Shown here: positions 44,736-53,412 of the stretch, piece after piece
Layout of the letters: each line of letters starts with the position of its first letter
How positions within the stretch are numbered: the stretch's first letter is position 1
DNA from: CAIVAT01 sp964387205
Lineage (GTDB): Bacteria > Bacteroidota > Bacteroidia > Bacteroidales > FEN-979
Reading direction: 5' to 3'
Length of the DNA: 64,000 bases
NCBI GenBank assembly: GCA_964387205.1
Contig: CAYLVY010000004.1
Location: 1 to 64,000, forward strand
Translations under genes and position numbers: made by a program
Notes under the pieces: model-generated
The model's database searches: none
The model's input: the letters and a program-made list of their open reading frames with translations, nothing else
Told to the model about the DNA's origin: nothing

Positions 44736-45605
44736 ATGAAACAAATTTTACTGATTGCCATTTTCATTGGCGCAGGTATGTTGCTCCATGCTCAGGAAAC
44801 CTTGACCGGATGGACATTCCCTGTCAACTCCGGTTCCGACAGCCTCAACGCCAACCTGGGAACCAGCCAGAATAAAGGCTACGATATCCGCTTTGAGTGG
44901 AACATAGCCCCTGGTAGTGACTCAACCGTCAATACGATCTTTTTTGCTAACGGAACATCTACCTTCGCCGCTGCTACTGCTGGCTGGGACAACGGAACCG
45001 GTATGAAATTCTGGTCCATAAAATTCAAGGCCAACAATTTCAGCAATTTCAAGCTCTCTTCAAAACTCAGCAGCGATGTCAACCATCCCGGACCAAGGGA
45101 TTTTAAAATCCAGTGGCGCCTGAGCAGTACCGATTATCAGGATGTTCCGGACGGGATCGTTACCGCAGCTGCTGACTGGACTACCGGTGTGACCACCGAT
45201 CTCCCGGTTCCCATCACCGATCAGGGAAGCAGCTCCATCTATATCCGCTGGCTTATGAACTCCAACACCGACATCAACGGAGGCACGGTAAATGCAACCG
45301 GGTGGTCTATGATCGACGACGTACTGGTCACTGGAATCAGCACCCTGGGCACACAGGAGATCCTGTACACCAACCGCCTGACACTCTTCCCGACACCAAA
45401 TAACGGAAACTTTACACTTTCATCGACGGTGGAAATAGACAAAGCAGAGATCTATGATCTCTCCGGTAAAACCGTGCTTACCCTGAACGGATCATCCATG
45501 CAGTATTCCGTTCGGCTTCCGGATGCAAAACCTAGCATGTATCTGCTGAGGGTAAGTTTCAGAGACCAGGACAAACCCGCAACCGTTCGTTTTATCGTTG
45601 AGTAA
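44736..45605 (+). CDS. Secreted protein with type IX secretion sorting domain
   Basis: This 289-residue protein has a signal peptide ending LLHAQE and a beta-rich body (about 20-205). The C-terminal domain matches the T9SS type A sorting signal: LTLFPTPNNGNFTL near residue 210, then AEIYDLSGKTV and YLLRVSF before a short end. It would cross the outer membrane by the type IX system and be exposed or released. The body has no recognised catalytic motif. Its stop lies 8 bases beyond the TonB receptor start, so the two genes overlap and are probably coupled in translation. Confidence 0.85.
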   Translation: MKQILLIAIFIGAGMLLHAQETLTGWTFPVNSGSDSLNANLGTSQNKGYDIRFEWNIAPGSDSTVNTIFFANGTSTFAAATAGWDNGTGMKFWSIKFKANNFSNFKLSSKLSSDVNHPGPRDFKIQWRLSSTDYQDVPDGIVTAAADWTTGVTTDLPVPITDQGSSSIYIRWLMNSNTDINGGTVNATGWSMIDDVLVTGISTLGTQEILYTNRLTLFPTPNNGNFTLSSTVEIDKAEIYDLSGKTVLTLNGSSMQYSVRLPDAKPSMYLLRVSFRDQDKPATVRFIVE

Positions 45606-47943
45606 AAAATATCTTATTTTCCTTATTTGCCTTTTTCACGGGCCATGGGCAACCCTGAAAGCAGGCGGCATTATGTCGGGGGTGGTGTATACCGCCTCCG
45701 ACGGTCTGCCTTTGGCTGCAGCCCATGTTGTGGCAGGTGGTTCACAATACGGGGCTTTTACCGATGCCAAAGGGCGCTTCACCATTCAGGGCATTCCGGC
45801 AGGAAAATGGAATGTGGTGACCACCTTTATCGGATTTAAACCGGTGGAGAAAACCGTCACCATTCGGGAAGGGAAGGAGACCCGCGTGATGTTTGCGATG
45901 GAAATCAATGCGCTGTCGGCACCCGAATATGAGATCGTAGGCACCAGGACCTCCGGAATGGTGCAGGAAACACCGATCAGGATGGAGGTCATCTCCCCCA
46001 GGGTGATCACCGAAAATCCCGGGCAAAGCATCGTGGCAACCCTGGACCAGCTCTCCGGTATCAACCTTCAATCGACGATGGGGATTTTTTCGGGTAATAC
46101 CACGGTATCTTTAAGGGGATTGAGTGGCAACGACCAGGGGCGGACCCTGATCCTGGTCGATGATATACCCCTCAATAAAGCTGATGCGGGAAGTGTCAAC
46201 TGGAACCTCATCAACCGTGAAAATATTGAAAAAATCGAGGTCATCAAGGGGCCGGGGCCGGCGGTTTATGGAAGCAGTGCAATGGGAGGTGTGATCAGCA
46301 TCCGGACCAAAAAGCCCGAAAAGGCCATCAGCGGGACTGCTACAGCCAGTTATGGCACATTTAACACTGCGGGAGTCCGGTACCAGACCGGAGGACGACT
46401 GCCCCTTCACGACCTGAACCGCTCACTGTACTGGAGTGTAAATGGCTTTTACCGCCGGAGTGACGGATATAATGCCGAGATTCCTGAATATCTGGAAAAA
46501 AGCGACACTTTTCACATCAACAGTTACCTCAGGGAGGTGGCGGCAGGAATAAAGACAGGTTACCAGTTCAAACCCGGCAATGATATTGAGCTGAGTGCAG
46601 GTTTTTTCAACGATAAGCGTGGCAGGGGCATGGAGGTGTACGAGGTGGATGGCGCATACGACCGCCATCAGACCTGGCAGGGAAATCTAAGGTACCGGGG
46701 CAAATACCGCCATTGGTCATGTCGCCTGCTCGCCTTCGGTCAGCGGGAAAATTTCGAAAGGCTTAACGAAAGTATGAACGACGGGGAGTACAGCTTATAC
46801 AAGGTGGATTCAAAGCGGGAGGATCATGGTTTGAATGCCCGGGCTGACCTGGTGGCCGGGAAGCACCACACCCTGACCGCCGGTGCCGAATATCGTTACG
46901 GAAGTGTCTGCGGGCAGGATATCTACTATACCTCTACCGACGTAATCACCAACCAGGGAAAAATGGACACTTGGGCTTTTTTCGTGCAGGATGATCTCAG
47001 TTTCCTGAATAATAAACTGAATATCACCGCGGGTTTAAGATTTAACACTGCTGTTTTTCACCACGGGAGTTTCAGGATCGATGACCCCTCATACGCGATC
47101 CAATATCTGGTCGACTACCAGGATTCCCTTTTCTGGCGCAGTTCCTGGAATCAATGGGATCCGAAACTTTCGGCCCAATACCGCTTTTCTCCCGGCTCCA
47201 GGATATACCTTTCGGTTGCCAGAGGTTTCCGGGCTCCCGCGCTCGACGACCTGTGCCGTACAGGCAGGATACGGAATGGTTTCAAAGTTGCAAACCCCTC
47301 ATTATACCCTGAGTACCTTGACAATATTGAAGCCGGCGGGGATTTCTCCATGCTGAATTTTGTAGAAATATCATTATCGGTTTACCGGTCGATGGGAAAA
47401 AATTTCATGTACTTCCTGAGCACGGGCGATACGGTCAATATGGGGTATAAACGCACTCCGGTGTTTATGAAACAGAATATCAGCAAAGTGGAAATCACCG
47501 GCGCAGAACTGGACATCAGCGCCAACCCCATGGCATGGCTCTCCGTCAATGTTACTTATACTTTCAACCATTCGGTTATCCGTGAATTTATACCAAACGA
47601 TACCACCGTCGATAAAGACCTGAACGGAAAATTCCTGACCGATGTACCGGCACACAAAGCCACCGCGGGTCTTACGGTGCGAAACCGGTACGTGAACCTT
47701 AACCTCCTGTGGAAATATTCCGGGGAACGCTATATTAATGATGAAAACAAGGTGGATTACTATCTCAAAACCGATCGTTACCCTGCCTTTCATATAGTGT
47801 CTGCCCGACTGTGGCATGTTTTTAAAAAGAAATATACCTTTGCATTCAGTGCGGAGAACATTTTCGATACGCGGTTCATTGATGATCGTTTGCAACAAAA
47901 TCCAGGAAGAATGATGAACTTTGAATTTTCCGTTTCCTTTTAA
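45598..47943 (+). CDS. TonB-dependent receptor in the tungstate/molybdate operon
   Basis: This 781-residue outer-membrane receptor has a signal peptide, then a carboxypeptidase-regulatory-like domain (about 25-105) with SGVVYTASDGLPLAAAHV. The plug domain (about 115-235) has LRGLSGNDQGRTLILVDDIP and VIKGPGPAVYGSSAMGGVI. A barrel of about 22 strands ends in the aromatic EFSVSF. It resembles BtuB/FepA-like metal-chelate receptors more than SusC: it is short and no SusD gene is nearby. The start is TTG at 45598, overlapping the previous gene. Its place between wtpA and the permease suggests import of an oxyanion or its complex. Confidence 0.9.
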   Translation: MSKKYLIFLICLFHGPWATLKAGGIMSGVVYTASDGLPLAAAHVVAGGSQYGAFTDAKGRFTIQGIPAGKWNVVTTFIGFKPVEKTVTIREGKETRVMFAMEINALSAPEYEIVGTRTSGMVQETPIRMEVISPRVITENPGQSIVATLDQLSGINLQSTMGIFSGNTTVSLRGLSGNDQGRTLILVDDIPLNKADAGSVNWNLINRENIEKIEVIKGPGPAVYGSSAMGGVISIRTKKPEKAISGTATASYGTFNTAGVRYQTGGRLPLHDLNRSLYWSVNGFYRRSDGYNAEIPEYLEKSDTFHINSYLREVAAGIKTGYQFKPGNDIELSAGFFNDKRGRGMEVYEVDGAYDRHQTWQGNLRYRGKYRHWSCRLLAFGQRENFERLNESMNDGEYSLYKVDSKREDHGLNARADLVAGKHHTLTAGAEYRYGSVCGQDIYYTSTDVITNQGKMDTWAFFVQDDLSFLNNKLNITAGLRFNTAVFHHGSFRIDDPSYAIQYLVDYQDSLFWRSSWNQWDPKLSAQYRFSPGSRIYLSVARGFRAPALDDLCRTGRIRNGFKVANPSLYPEYLDNIEAGGDFSMLNFVEISLSVYRSMGKNFMYFLSTGDTVNMGYKRTPVFMKQNISKVEITGAELDISANPMAWLSVNVTYTFNHSVIREFIPNDTTVDKDLNGKFLTDVPAHKATAGLTVRNRYVNLNLLWKYSGERYINDENKVDYYLKTDRYPAFHIVSARLWHVFKKKYTFAFSAENIFDTRFIDDRLQQNPGRMMNFEFSVSF

Positions 47944-47966
47944 ATATTTTTCAACAAACCATATAC

Positions 47967-49055
47967 ATGAAAAAGATCCTGTTCCTTTTGCTCACTGCCG
48001 GCTTTCTTCAGCCATTAACCGCCCAGCAAACCATGAAAAGCGTGAAAACTGCCGAAACCCACAAACTCTCAGCGGATGTCGCCACCGATGTCGAAGACCG
48101 CAACAACAACTTTTACGACAATGCCCCGACCTATCACCTGCCTCTGTCAAACCTTACGGTGGAAGGCGAAATCGAAAACCCCGGCCCTGTCGATTTTTCA
48201 AAACTGACCAAACGGTCGGTGATCGTCAAGGAGACCCTTTTCAAGGATGGTGGCAGCGATCAGTTCACCGGGGCTTTCCGGTATGACGGTTATTCCCTGT
48301 TCGACATCCTTAACGAGCGGTATCTGAAGAAATTGAATGCAGAGGATTTTAAGCCCATCATTGACCTTTTCGTGGTGATCGAAAACGACAAAGGTGAGCG
48401 GGCCGTGTTCAGCTGGGGTGAGATCTATTACCCCAACGTGCTTCATGATATCATCATTGCCACGGATGTCATGCGCATTGTACCAAGTAAAACCAATGAC
48501 CTGTGGGTTTTACCGAAGGAGAGTAAAGTAGTGTCAGCCCACGACCTGATCACGGAGCGCAACATCTCCTCTCCTACTAAAATCGTGGTCATCTCCTATC
48601 CCCGGAAATATGAAATCAGGCGCGACCTGAGCCCCATGGTCAACGAAACGGTCAATTTCTTTTCCGGTGAGACCCATCTGCAGAGTTTTACCGAGATTCC
48701 ACCGGAATTTCGCCAGGAAATACTCCATACGATCTTTTATGGCCGGGGAAGAGGTATCCACAGCACTCAGCCGTTTACCGGTGTCCCGGTCAGGGATTAC
48801 GTTAAAAACAGCATTAAACCCACCCGCGAAACCTTACGGAACGGAATGGTCGTATTTGCCGGAATGGATGGATACCGTGCAGTATTTTCCCTCAGTGAGA
48901 TCATGAACCGTAATGACCAGGCACAGGTATTGATCGTGCCATGCCCCGGAGAGAAGGATGGCGGAAATTTCCGGATATTCCCGCCGGCTGACTTCTTTTC
49001 CGACAGGGCGGTAAAAGCCTTATGCGAAATCCGGATTGAAGTACTGAAACCTTGA
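47967..49055 (+). CDS. Exported tandem sulfite-oxidase-fold protein without the cofactor cysteine
   Basis: This 362-residue protein has a signal peptide ending LTAQQ. Two segments resemble the molybdopterin-binding oxidoreductase fold (SUOX/YedY type). The first is at about 55-210: LTVEGEIENPGPVDFSKL, then FRYDGYSLFDILNE. The second, at about 225-345, has TGVPVRDYV and DGYRAVFSLSEIMN. The two cysteines in the mature protein are in IVPCPGEKDG and VKALCEIR, near the C-terminus, not at the usual metal-ligand position, so enzymatic activity is unlikely. It may bind a pterin, a metal complex or a partner. It follows the TonB receptor by 23 bases, and its stop overlaps the permease start. Confidence 0.65.
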   Translation: MKKILFLLLTAGFLQPLTAQQTMKSVKTAETHKLSADVATDVEDRNNNFYDNAPTYHLPLSNLTVEGEIENPGPVDFSKLTKRSVIVKETLFKDGGSDQFTGAFRYDGYSLFDILNERYLKKLNAEDFKPIIDLFVVIENDKGERAVFSWGEIYYPNVLHDIIIATDVMRIVPSKTNDLWVLPKESKVVSAHDLITERNISSPTKIVVISYPRKYEIRRDLSPMVNETVNFFSGETHLQSFTEIPPEFRQEILHTIFYGRGRGIHSTQPFTGVPVRDYVKNSIKPTRETLRNGMVVFAGMDGYRAVFSLSEIMNRNDQAQVLIVPCPGEKDGGNFRIFPPADFFSDRAVKALCEIRIEVLKP

Positions 49056-49828
49056 GAATAAGCTCATTCCAAATCATCACACCCTTTCTGGGAGCCCTGG
49101 TATTGCTCTTCATTCTCGCTCCGCTCCTGGGAATGATATTGCATACCACACCCCTTCAGCTCTTTGAGACCGCCCATGAAGAAGAGGTACGCGGGAGCAT
49201 CTGGCTTACCATCTATACTTCTTTGCTGGCTACCGTGATCTTTGCCCTGGCCGCCATTCCTTTCGCCTATTTGCTCGCGCGCAGATCATTCCCCATGAAA
49301 AGGCTGGTCACCGGTATCATCGACCTGCCTGTGGTCATCCCCCATTCGGCTGCAGGGATCGCCATTCTGGGATTTGTTTCGCGTGATTCAGCAGTCGGAA
49401 AAGCGGCATCTGCCGTTGGTCTCGATTTTGTCGGCCATCCTGCCGGAATTGCAGTGGCGATGGCCTTTGTCAGCCTCCCGTTCCTGATCAATGCAGCACG
49501 GGATGGTTTTTGCGCCGTACCCGAACGCCTTGAAAAAGCCGCCCTCACCCTCGGTGCCACTCCGGCCAGGGTCTTTTTCTCCATCTCCCTTCCCCTGGCC
49601 TGGAGAAGTATCCTTTCGGGGCTTATCCTTATGTTCGCACGTGGCATGAGCGAATTTGGCGCGGTGATCATGGTGGCATACCACCCTATGATCACCCCGG
49701 TGTTGATTTATGAGCGGTTTGGCTCCTTCGGGCTGAAATATGCCAGGCCGGTTGCCGTTCTGTTTATCTTCATCACCGTGACGCTGTTCATCGTTCTGCG
49801 CTACTTATCAAACGAAAGAAAAAAATAA
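49052..49828 (+). CDS. Tungstate/molybdate ABC transporter permease
   Basis: This 258-residue inner-membrane protein has about six helices. The EAA loop, ERLEKAALTLGATPARVFFSISLP near residue 170, contacts the ATPase. It matches the ModB/WtpB permease family. The start is TTG at 49052, overlapping the preceding TGA. With wtpA and the ATPase it forms a complete ABC importer, although four genes separate it from its binding protein. Confidence 0.9.
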   Translation: MRISSFQIITPFLGALVLLFILAPLLGMILHTTPLQLFETAHEEEVRGSIWLTIYTSLLATVIFALAAIPFAYLLARRSFPMKRLVTGIIDLPVVIPHSAAGIAILGFVSRDSAVGKAASAVGLDFVGHPAGIAVAMAFVSLPFLINAARDGFCAVPERLEKAALTLGATPARVFFSISLPLAWRSILSGLILMFARGMSEFGAVIMVAYHPMITPVLIYERFGSFGLKYARPVAVLFIFITVTLFIVLRYLSNERKK

Positions 49829-49837
49829 TCCTGCGCT

Positions 49838-50890
49838 ATGCTCACCCTCTCCAACCTCTCCGTATCATTCCGGGAGTTTTCACTGAAGGAGATATCCTTC
49901 ACCGTGGACGAAGGTGACTATTTTATCCTGCTGGGGGCTTCGGGCGCGGGTAAATCACTGCTACTGGAAACCATCGCGGGTTTGATCATGCCCGATACCG
50001 GCTCTCTCATCCTGGACGGAAAGGAGATAACAAGGGAAAAAATCCAGCGCCGGAAAATTGGCCTGGTTTTTCAGGATCACGCCGTGTTCCCTCATTTATC
50101 CGTTAAGAAAAATCTGGCTTATCCGCTTCGCGGGATGCACCTGTCAAACGTGGAAAAAGAAAAGAGAATTAACCGTACTGTCTCCGCGCTGAGCATTGGC
50201 AACCTCCTGTCCAGAAATCCCGAAACCCTCTCCGGCGGCGAACTGCAAAGGGTTGCCCTGGGGCGTACCCTTATCCAGCAACCCCGCATCCTGCTCCTTG
50301 ACGAGCCACTTTCCTCACTTGATACACGGCTTAAAAACGACCTCAGGCGATTGCTGCGCACCATTCATGCCGGGGGGCAAACCATTCTCCATGTGACCCA
50401 TGATTATGAAGAGGCACTGTCGCTTGCCACACGGGTGGCCGTCATCCGTGATGGCAGGATCAACCAGACCGGAACACCACATGACGTTTTTCACCACCCC
50501 CGAAACGAATTCATCGCGAACTTCGTCGGGATCCGAAATTTCTTTCACGCCAGGGTGATTCGTGACGGTGAAGTCCTTTATGCCAGGGTTGAAGAAAATA
50601 TAAAAATCAGGATAGCAGATGATTTGCCGCAAAATGAGATTTCTCTGATGATCCGCGGAGAAGACATCCTCCTTTCCGAATCTCCCGTGGAAACCAGCGC
50701 ATCCAACAGTTTTGAGGGCCGGGTCTCGGAGATCATCCCCACCCGTGGCGGTATGGATGTGGTGGTAAATATCGGAGTGGATATCCATGCCTGGGTCACC
50801 TACGGATCGGTGGAAAAATTCAGGCTGAAACCAGGCCATCCCTGCTGGGTCCATTTCAAGGCAACGGCTGTTAAAACCATTTCATACTGA
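49838..50890 (+). CDS. Tungstate/molybdate ABC transporter ATP-binding protein
   Basis: This 350-residue ATPase has Walker A GASGAGKS near residue 33, a Q-loop in VFQDHAVFPHL, signature LSGGELQR near residue 130, Walker B ILLLDEP and the HVTHDYEEAL switch His. The C-terminal 110 residues form a TOBE/MOP-like beta domain, which in ModC/WtpC can bind oxyanion and reduce transport. The next gene, moeA, starts 5 bases after the stop, so uptake and cofactor insertion are transcribed together. Confidence 0.92.
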   Translation: MLTLSNLSVSFREFSLKEISFTVDEGDYFILLGASGAGKSLLLETIAGLIMPDTGSLILDGKEITREKIQRRKIGLVFQDHAVFPHLSVKKNLAYPLRGMHLSNVEKEKRINRTVSALSIGNLLSRNPETLSGGELQRVALGRTLIQQPRILLLDEPLSSLDTRLKNDLRRLLRTIHAGGQTILHVTHDYEEALSLATRVAVIRDGRINQTGTPHDVFHHPRNEFIANFVGIRNFFHARVIRDGEVLYARVEENIKIRIADDLPQNEISLMIRGEDILLSESPVETSASNSFEGRVSEIIPTRGGMDVVVNIGVDIHAWVTYGSVEKFRLKPGHPCWVHFKATAVKTISY

Positions 50891-50894
50891 ACTT

Positions 50895-52118
50895 ATGATC
50901 AAATTTGAACATGCCTGTGAGATTGTCATGCAACAACGGGTCAATCCGGTGGCTGAAACCATTCCCCTTGCCAGCTCCGTCGGGAGGATCCTTGCCCGGG
51001 ACATTATTTCTGATATGGACATGCCCCCGTTTGATAAAGCTGCGGTGGATGGCTATGCATGCCTGCGCTCCGATCTGGATGACCCTGCAGCAACCGGGAT
51101 CGATCCCTCGAATACCAAATATCCGCCCGAGATCATCCTCCGGTGCATAGAAACCATTCCCGCGGGGGGTATCCCTGCTCACAGCATTACCCCGGGGTTT
51201 TGCTCCCGGATCATGACGGGTGCCATGGTTCCTCCGGGTGCCGACTGCGTGGTGATGGTCGAAAATACCGAATCTCCGGACAGCGACCTGGTGAAATTCA
51301 AATCCTCCGTAACCAGTCCGAATATTTGCTATCAGGGGGAAGATATCCGGCAAGGGGAACGGGTGCTTTCCGGCGGAGCGCTGATCAATCCTGCCGGGAT
51401 AGCCTTACTGGCCACTGCAGGAATCACTGCCCCTCAGGTATATAAGTTTCCGACCGTCGGGATCATATCGACAGGCGATGAACTGACCGAACCGGGAGTG
51501 CTCCCGGCTTTAGGCCAGATCCGGAATTCCAATGCATCGCAGTTGCAGGCGCAATTGCAACAAATGGGAATCATGGCCCGGTATTACGGCATTGCACGCG
51601 ACCACCCCGATTCCGTCGGATCGATGATAGAAATGGCCGGGATGGAGAACCAGGTGGTGCTTCTCACCGGGGGGGTAAGCATGGGTGACTTCGACTTCGT
51701 ACCGGCCATGATAAAGAAAACCAGAATGAAAATTTTATTCGAAACCATCGCCATCCAGCCCGGCAAACCTACTGTGTTTGCCGCCGGCACCGATCGCTGG
51801 ATATTCGGCCTTCCCGGGAATCCGGTCTCCTCTTTTGTCCTTTTTGAAATGCTGGTCAAGCCGTTCCTATCCAGGATCGCGGGGCACCCTTTCCGGCCAA
51901 TGGAGATCAACCGCCCGATGGGCACACCCTACCCAAGGAAAAAATCGGACCGGAAATCATTGGTTCCCGTCCATATCAGGGAGGGGAAAGTCTTCCCGGT
52001 CTCCTATCACGGTTCCGCCCACATTCGTGCATATTCCGGAGCCGATGCCATCCTGATCGCGGAGATTGGCACCACTCAAATCCAAACCGGAGAAATGGCC
52101 TATGTTAGACTGCTTTAA
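50895..52118 (+). CDS. moeA: Molybdopterin molybdenumtransferase MoeA
   Basis: This 407-residue enzyme inserts molybdate or tungstate into adenylylated molybdopterin. Features in order are DMDMPPFDKAAVDGYA near residue 45, IMTGAMVPPGADCVVMVE near residue 105, GIISTGDEL near residue 195 with IRNSNASQL, LTGGVSMGDFDFVP near residue 260 and FGLPGNPVSSFV near residue 305. Length is normal. It overlaps the moaA start by 17 bases. Whether it prefers Mo or W is not readable; the WtpA-type importer and the AOR hint at W. Confidence 0.95.
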   Translation: MIKFEHACEIVMQQRVNPVAETIPLASSVGRILARDIISDMDMPPFDKAAVDGYACLRSDLDDPAATGIDPSNTKYPPEIILRCIETIPAGGIPAHSITPGFCSRIMTGAMVPPGADCVVMVENTESPDSDLVKFKSSVTSPNICYQGEDIRQGERVLSGGALINPAGIALLATAGITAPQVYKFPTVGIISTGDELTEPGVLPALGQIRNSNASQLQAQLQQMGIMARYYGIARDHPDSVGSMIEMAGMENQVVLLTGGVSMGDFDFVPAMIKKTRMKILFETIAIQPGKPTVFAAGTDRWIFGLPGNPVSSFVLFEMLVKPFLSRIAGHPFRPMEINRPMGTPYPRKKSDRKSLVPVHIREGKVFPVSYHGSAHIRAYSGADAILIAEIGTTQIQTGEMAYVRLL

Positions 52119-52902
52119 CCGCTCCATTGGGTATCTCCGCATCTCGGTCACCGACCGGTGCAACCTTCGATGTACCTATTGCATGCCGGAGGAGGGGGTG
52201 ACCTTGTTGTCGCACCAGGATATCCTTCGATATGAGGAGATTATGGAGGTAGTAAGGGAAGCTGTGTTATTAGGGGTCAACAAAGTAAGGATTACCGGTG
52301 GCGAGCCCCTGGTTCGGAAAGGTATCGTTTCCCTCGTGGAACGGATTGCCGGGATCACGGAAGTCACCGATTTCGGACTGACTACCAACGGTATCTTGCT
52401 GGAGGAGTTCGCGGAGCCATTGGCCCGTGCGGGGCTTCATCGGATCAACATAAGTCTTGACACCCTGCATCCCGAACGGTTCCGTCAAATAACCCGTGGC
52501 GGCGATATCCGGAAAGTGCTTCGCGGTATTAAAGCGGCGAAGGAAGCTGGCCTGAACCCTGTGAAAATTAATTGCGTGGTTTCCCGTTCATCCGATGAAC
52601 CCGATGCCAGGGCGGTTGCAAAATATTGTCAGGAAAACGGGCTGGAAGCACGGTTCATTCATGAGATGAGCCTTGCGGAAGGACGGTTCACCATCGTGGA
52701 AAATGGCCACGGTGGCGACTGCCGGAATTGCAACCGGCTCAGGCTGACGGCCAATGGCATGATTCAGCCCTGCCTGTTCAACCATTTACGTTTCTCCATC
52801 CGCGAACTGGGTGTCAGAAAAGCCCTTGAATCTGCCATCCGGCTTAAACCGGAATCAGGCACCGTCAACAAAACAGGTAATTTTTATAATATCGGAGGAT
52901 AA
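52102..52902 (+). CDS. moaA: Compact GTP 3',8-cyclase MoaA
   Basis: This radical-SAM enzyme carries out the first step of molybdopterin synthesis. The N-terminal cluster is Cys20, Cys24 and Cys27 (CNLRCTYC). The C-terminal cluster is Cys207, Cys210 and Cys224 with the canonical CX2CX13C spacing and the Arg residues of NCNRLRL. It ends in the GG pair needed for activity. At 266 residues it is about 50-60 shorter than usual (about 320-340). The loss lies between FIHEMSLAEG and the second cluster, where only about 20 residues remain. The start is the ATG at 52102, overlapping moeA by 17 bases; the frame also opens at a TTG at 52066, which would overlap more. Confidence 0.9.
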   Translation: MLDCFNRSIGYLRISVTDRCNLRCTYCMPEEGVTLLSHQDILRYEEIMEVVREAVLLGVNKVRITGGEPLVRKGIVSLVERIAGITEVTDFGLTTNGILLEEFAEPLARAGLHRINISLDTLHPERFRQITRGGDIRKVLRGIKAAKEAGLNPVKINCVVSRSSDEPDARAVAKYCQENGLEARFIHEMSLAEGRFTIVENGHGGDCRNCNRLRLTANGMIQPCLFNHLRFSIRELGVRKALESAIRLKPESGTVNKTGNFYNIGG

Positions 52903-52949
52903 AAACAACCGGATGTAATCAGACCCGGATAACCTATATCAGCATTAAA

Positions 52950-53408
52950 ATGAAGGAAAAGAAAACGAGTTTGACCCATGTGGATGAACATGGAAAGGCC
53001 AGGATGGTTGACGTGAGTTCCAAACCCATACAGAGCAGGAGTGCCACGGCGGGCGGGTTTATCATGCTGCAGCCGGCAACAGTGGAGATGATCAGGGAAA
53101 ACAGGGTAAAAAAGGGAGATGTGCTGGCCATTGCAGAGATTGCCGGGATACAGGCGGCAAAAGATACCAGCCGTTTAATTCCGCTGTGTCACCCGTTAAG
53201 AATCACCTGGGTTGGCGTAACGGCCGTACTGCAGGACGATGGAGTGTACGTGGAGGCAACCGCGCGGTGTGAAGGCCAGACGGGAATCGAGATGGAAGCC
53301 CTTACTGCCGTTTCTGCAGCCCTTCTCACGGTATATGACATGTGCAAAGCGGTGGACCACTCCATGACCATCGGCAATATTACCCTGTTATCCAAAGAAA
53401 AAGAATAA
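52950..53408 (+). CDS. moaC: Cyclic pyranopterin monophosphate synthase MoaC
   Basis: This 152-residue protein works directly after MoaA. It opens LTHVDEHGKARMVDVSSK, the family start, and has the KGDVLAIAEIAGIQAAKDTSRLIPLCHPL block near residue 60. GIEMEALTAVSAALLTVYDMCKAVD follows near residue 115. All catalytic segments are present and the length is normal. The gap of 47 bases after moaA is the largest in the cofactor half of this operon, and holds nothing recognisable. Confidence 0.96.
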   Translation: MKEKKTSLTHVDEHGKARMVDVSSKPIQSRSATAGGFIMLQPATVEMIRENRVKKGDVLAIAEIAGIQAAKDTSRLIPLCHPLRITWVGVTAVLQDDGVYVEATARCEGQTGIEMEALTAVSAALLTVYDMCKAVDHSMTIGNITLLSKEKE

Positions 53409-53412
53409 GAAA

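Noticed and set aside
45598..47943. A SusC-type polysaccharide receptor
   Set aside because: No SusD-like gene is adjacent, the receptor is shorter than SusC, and its neighbours are W/Mo transport genes.
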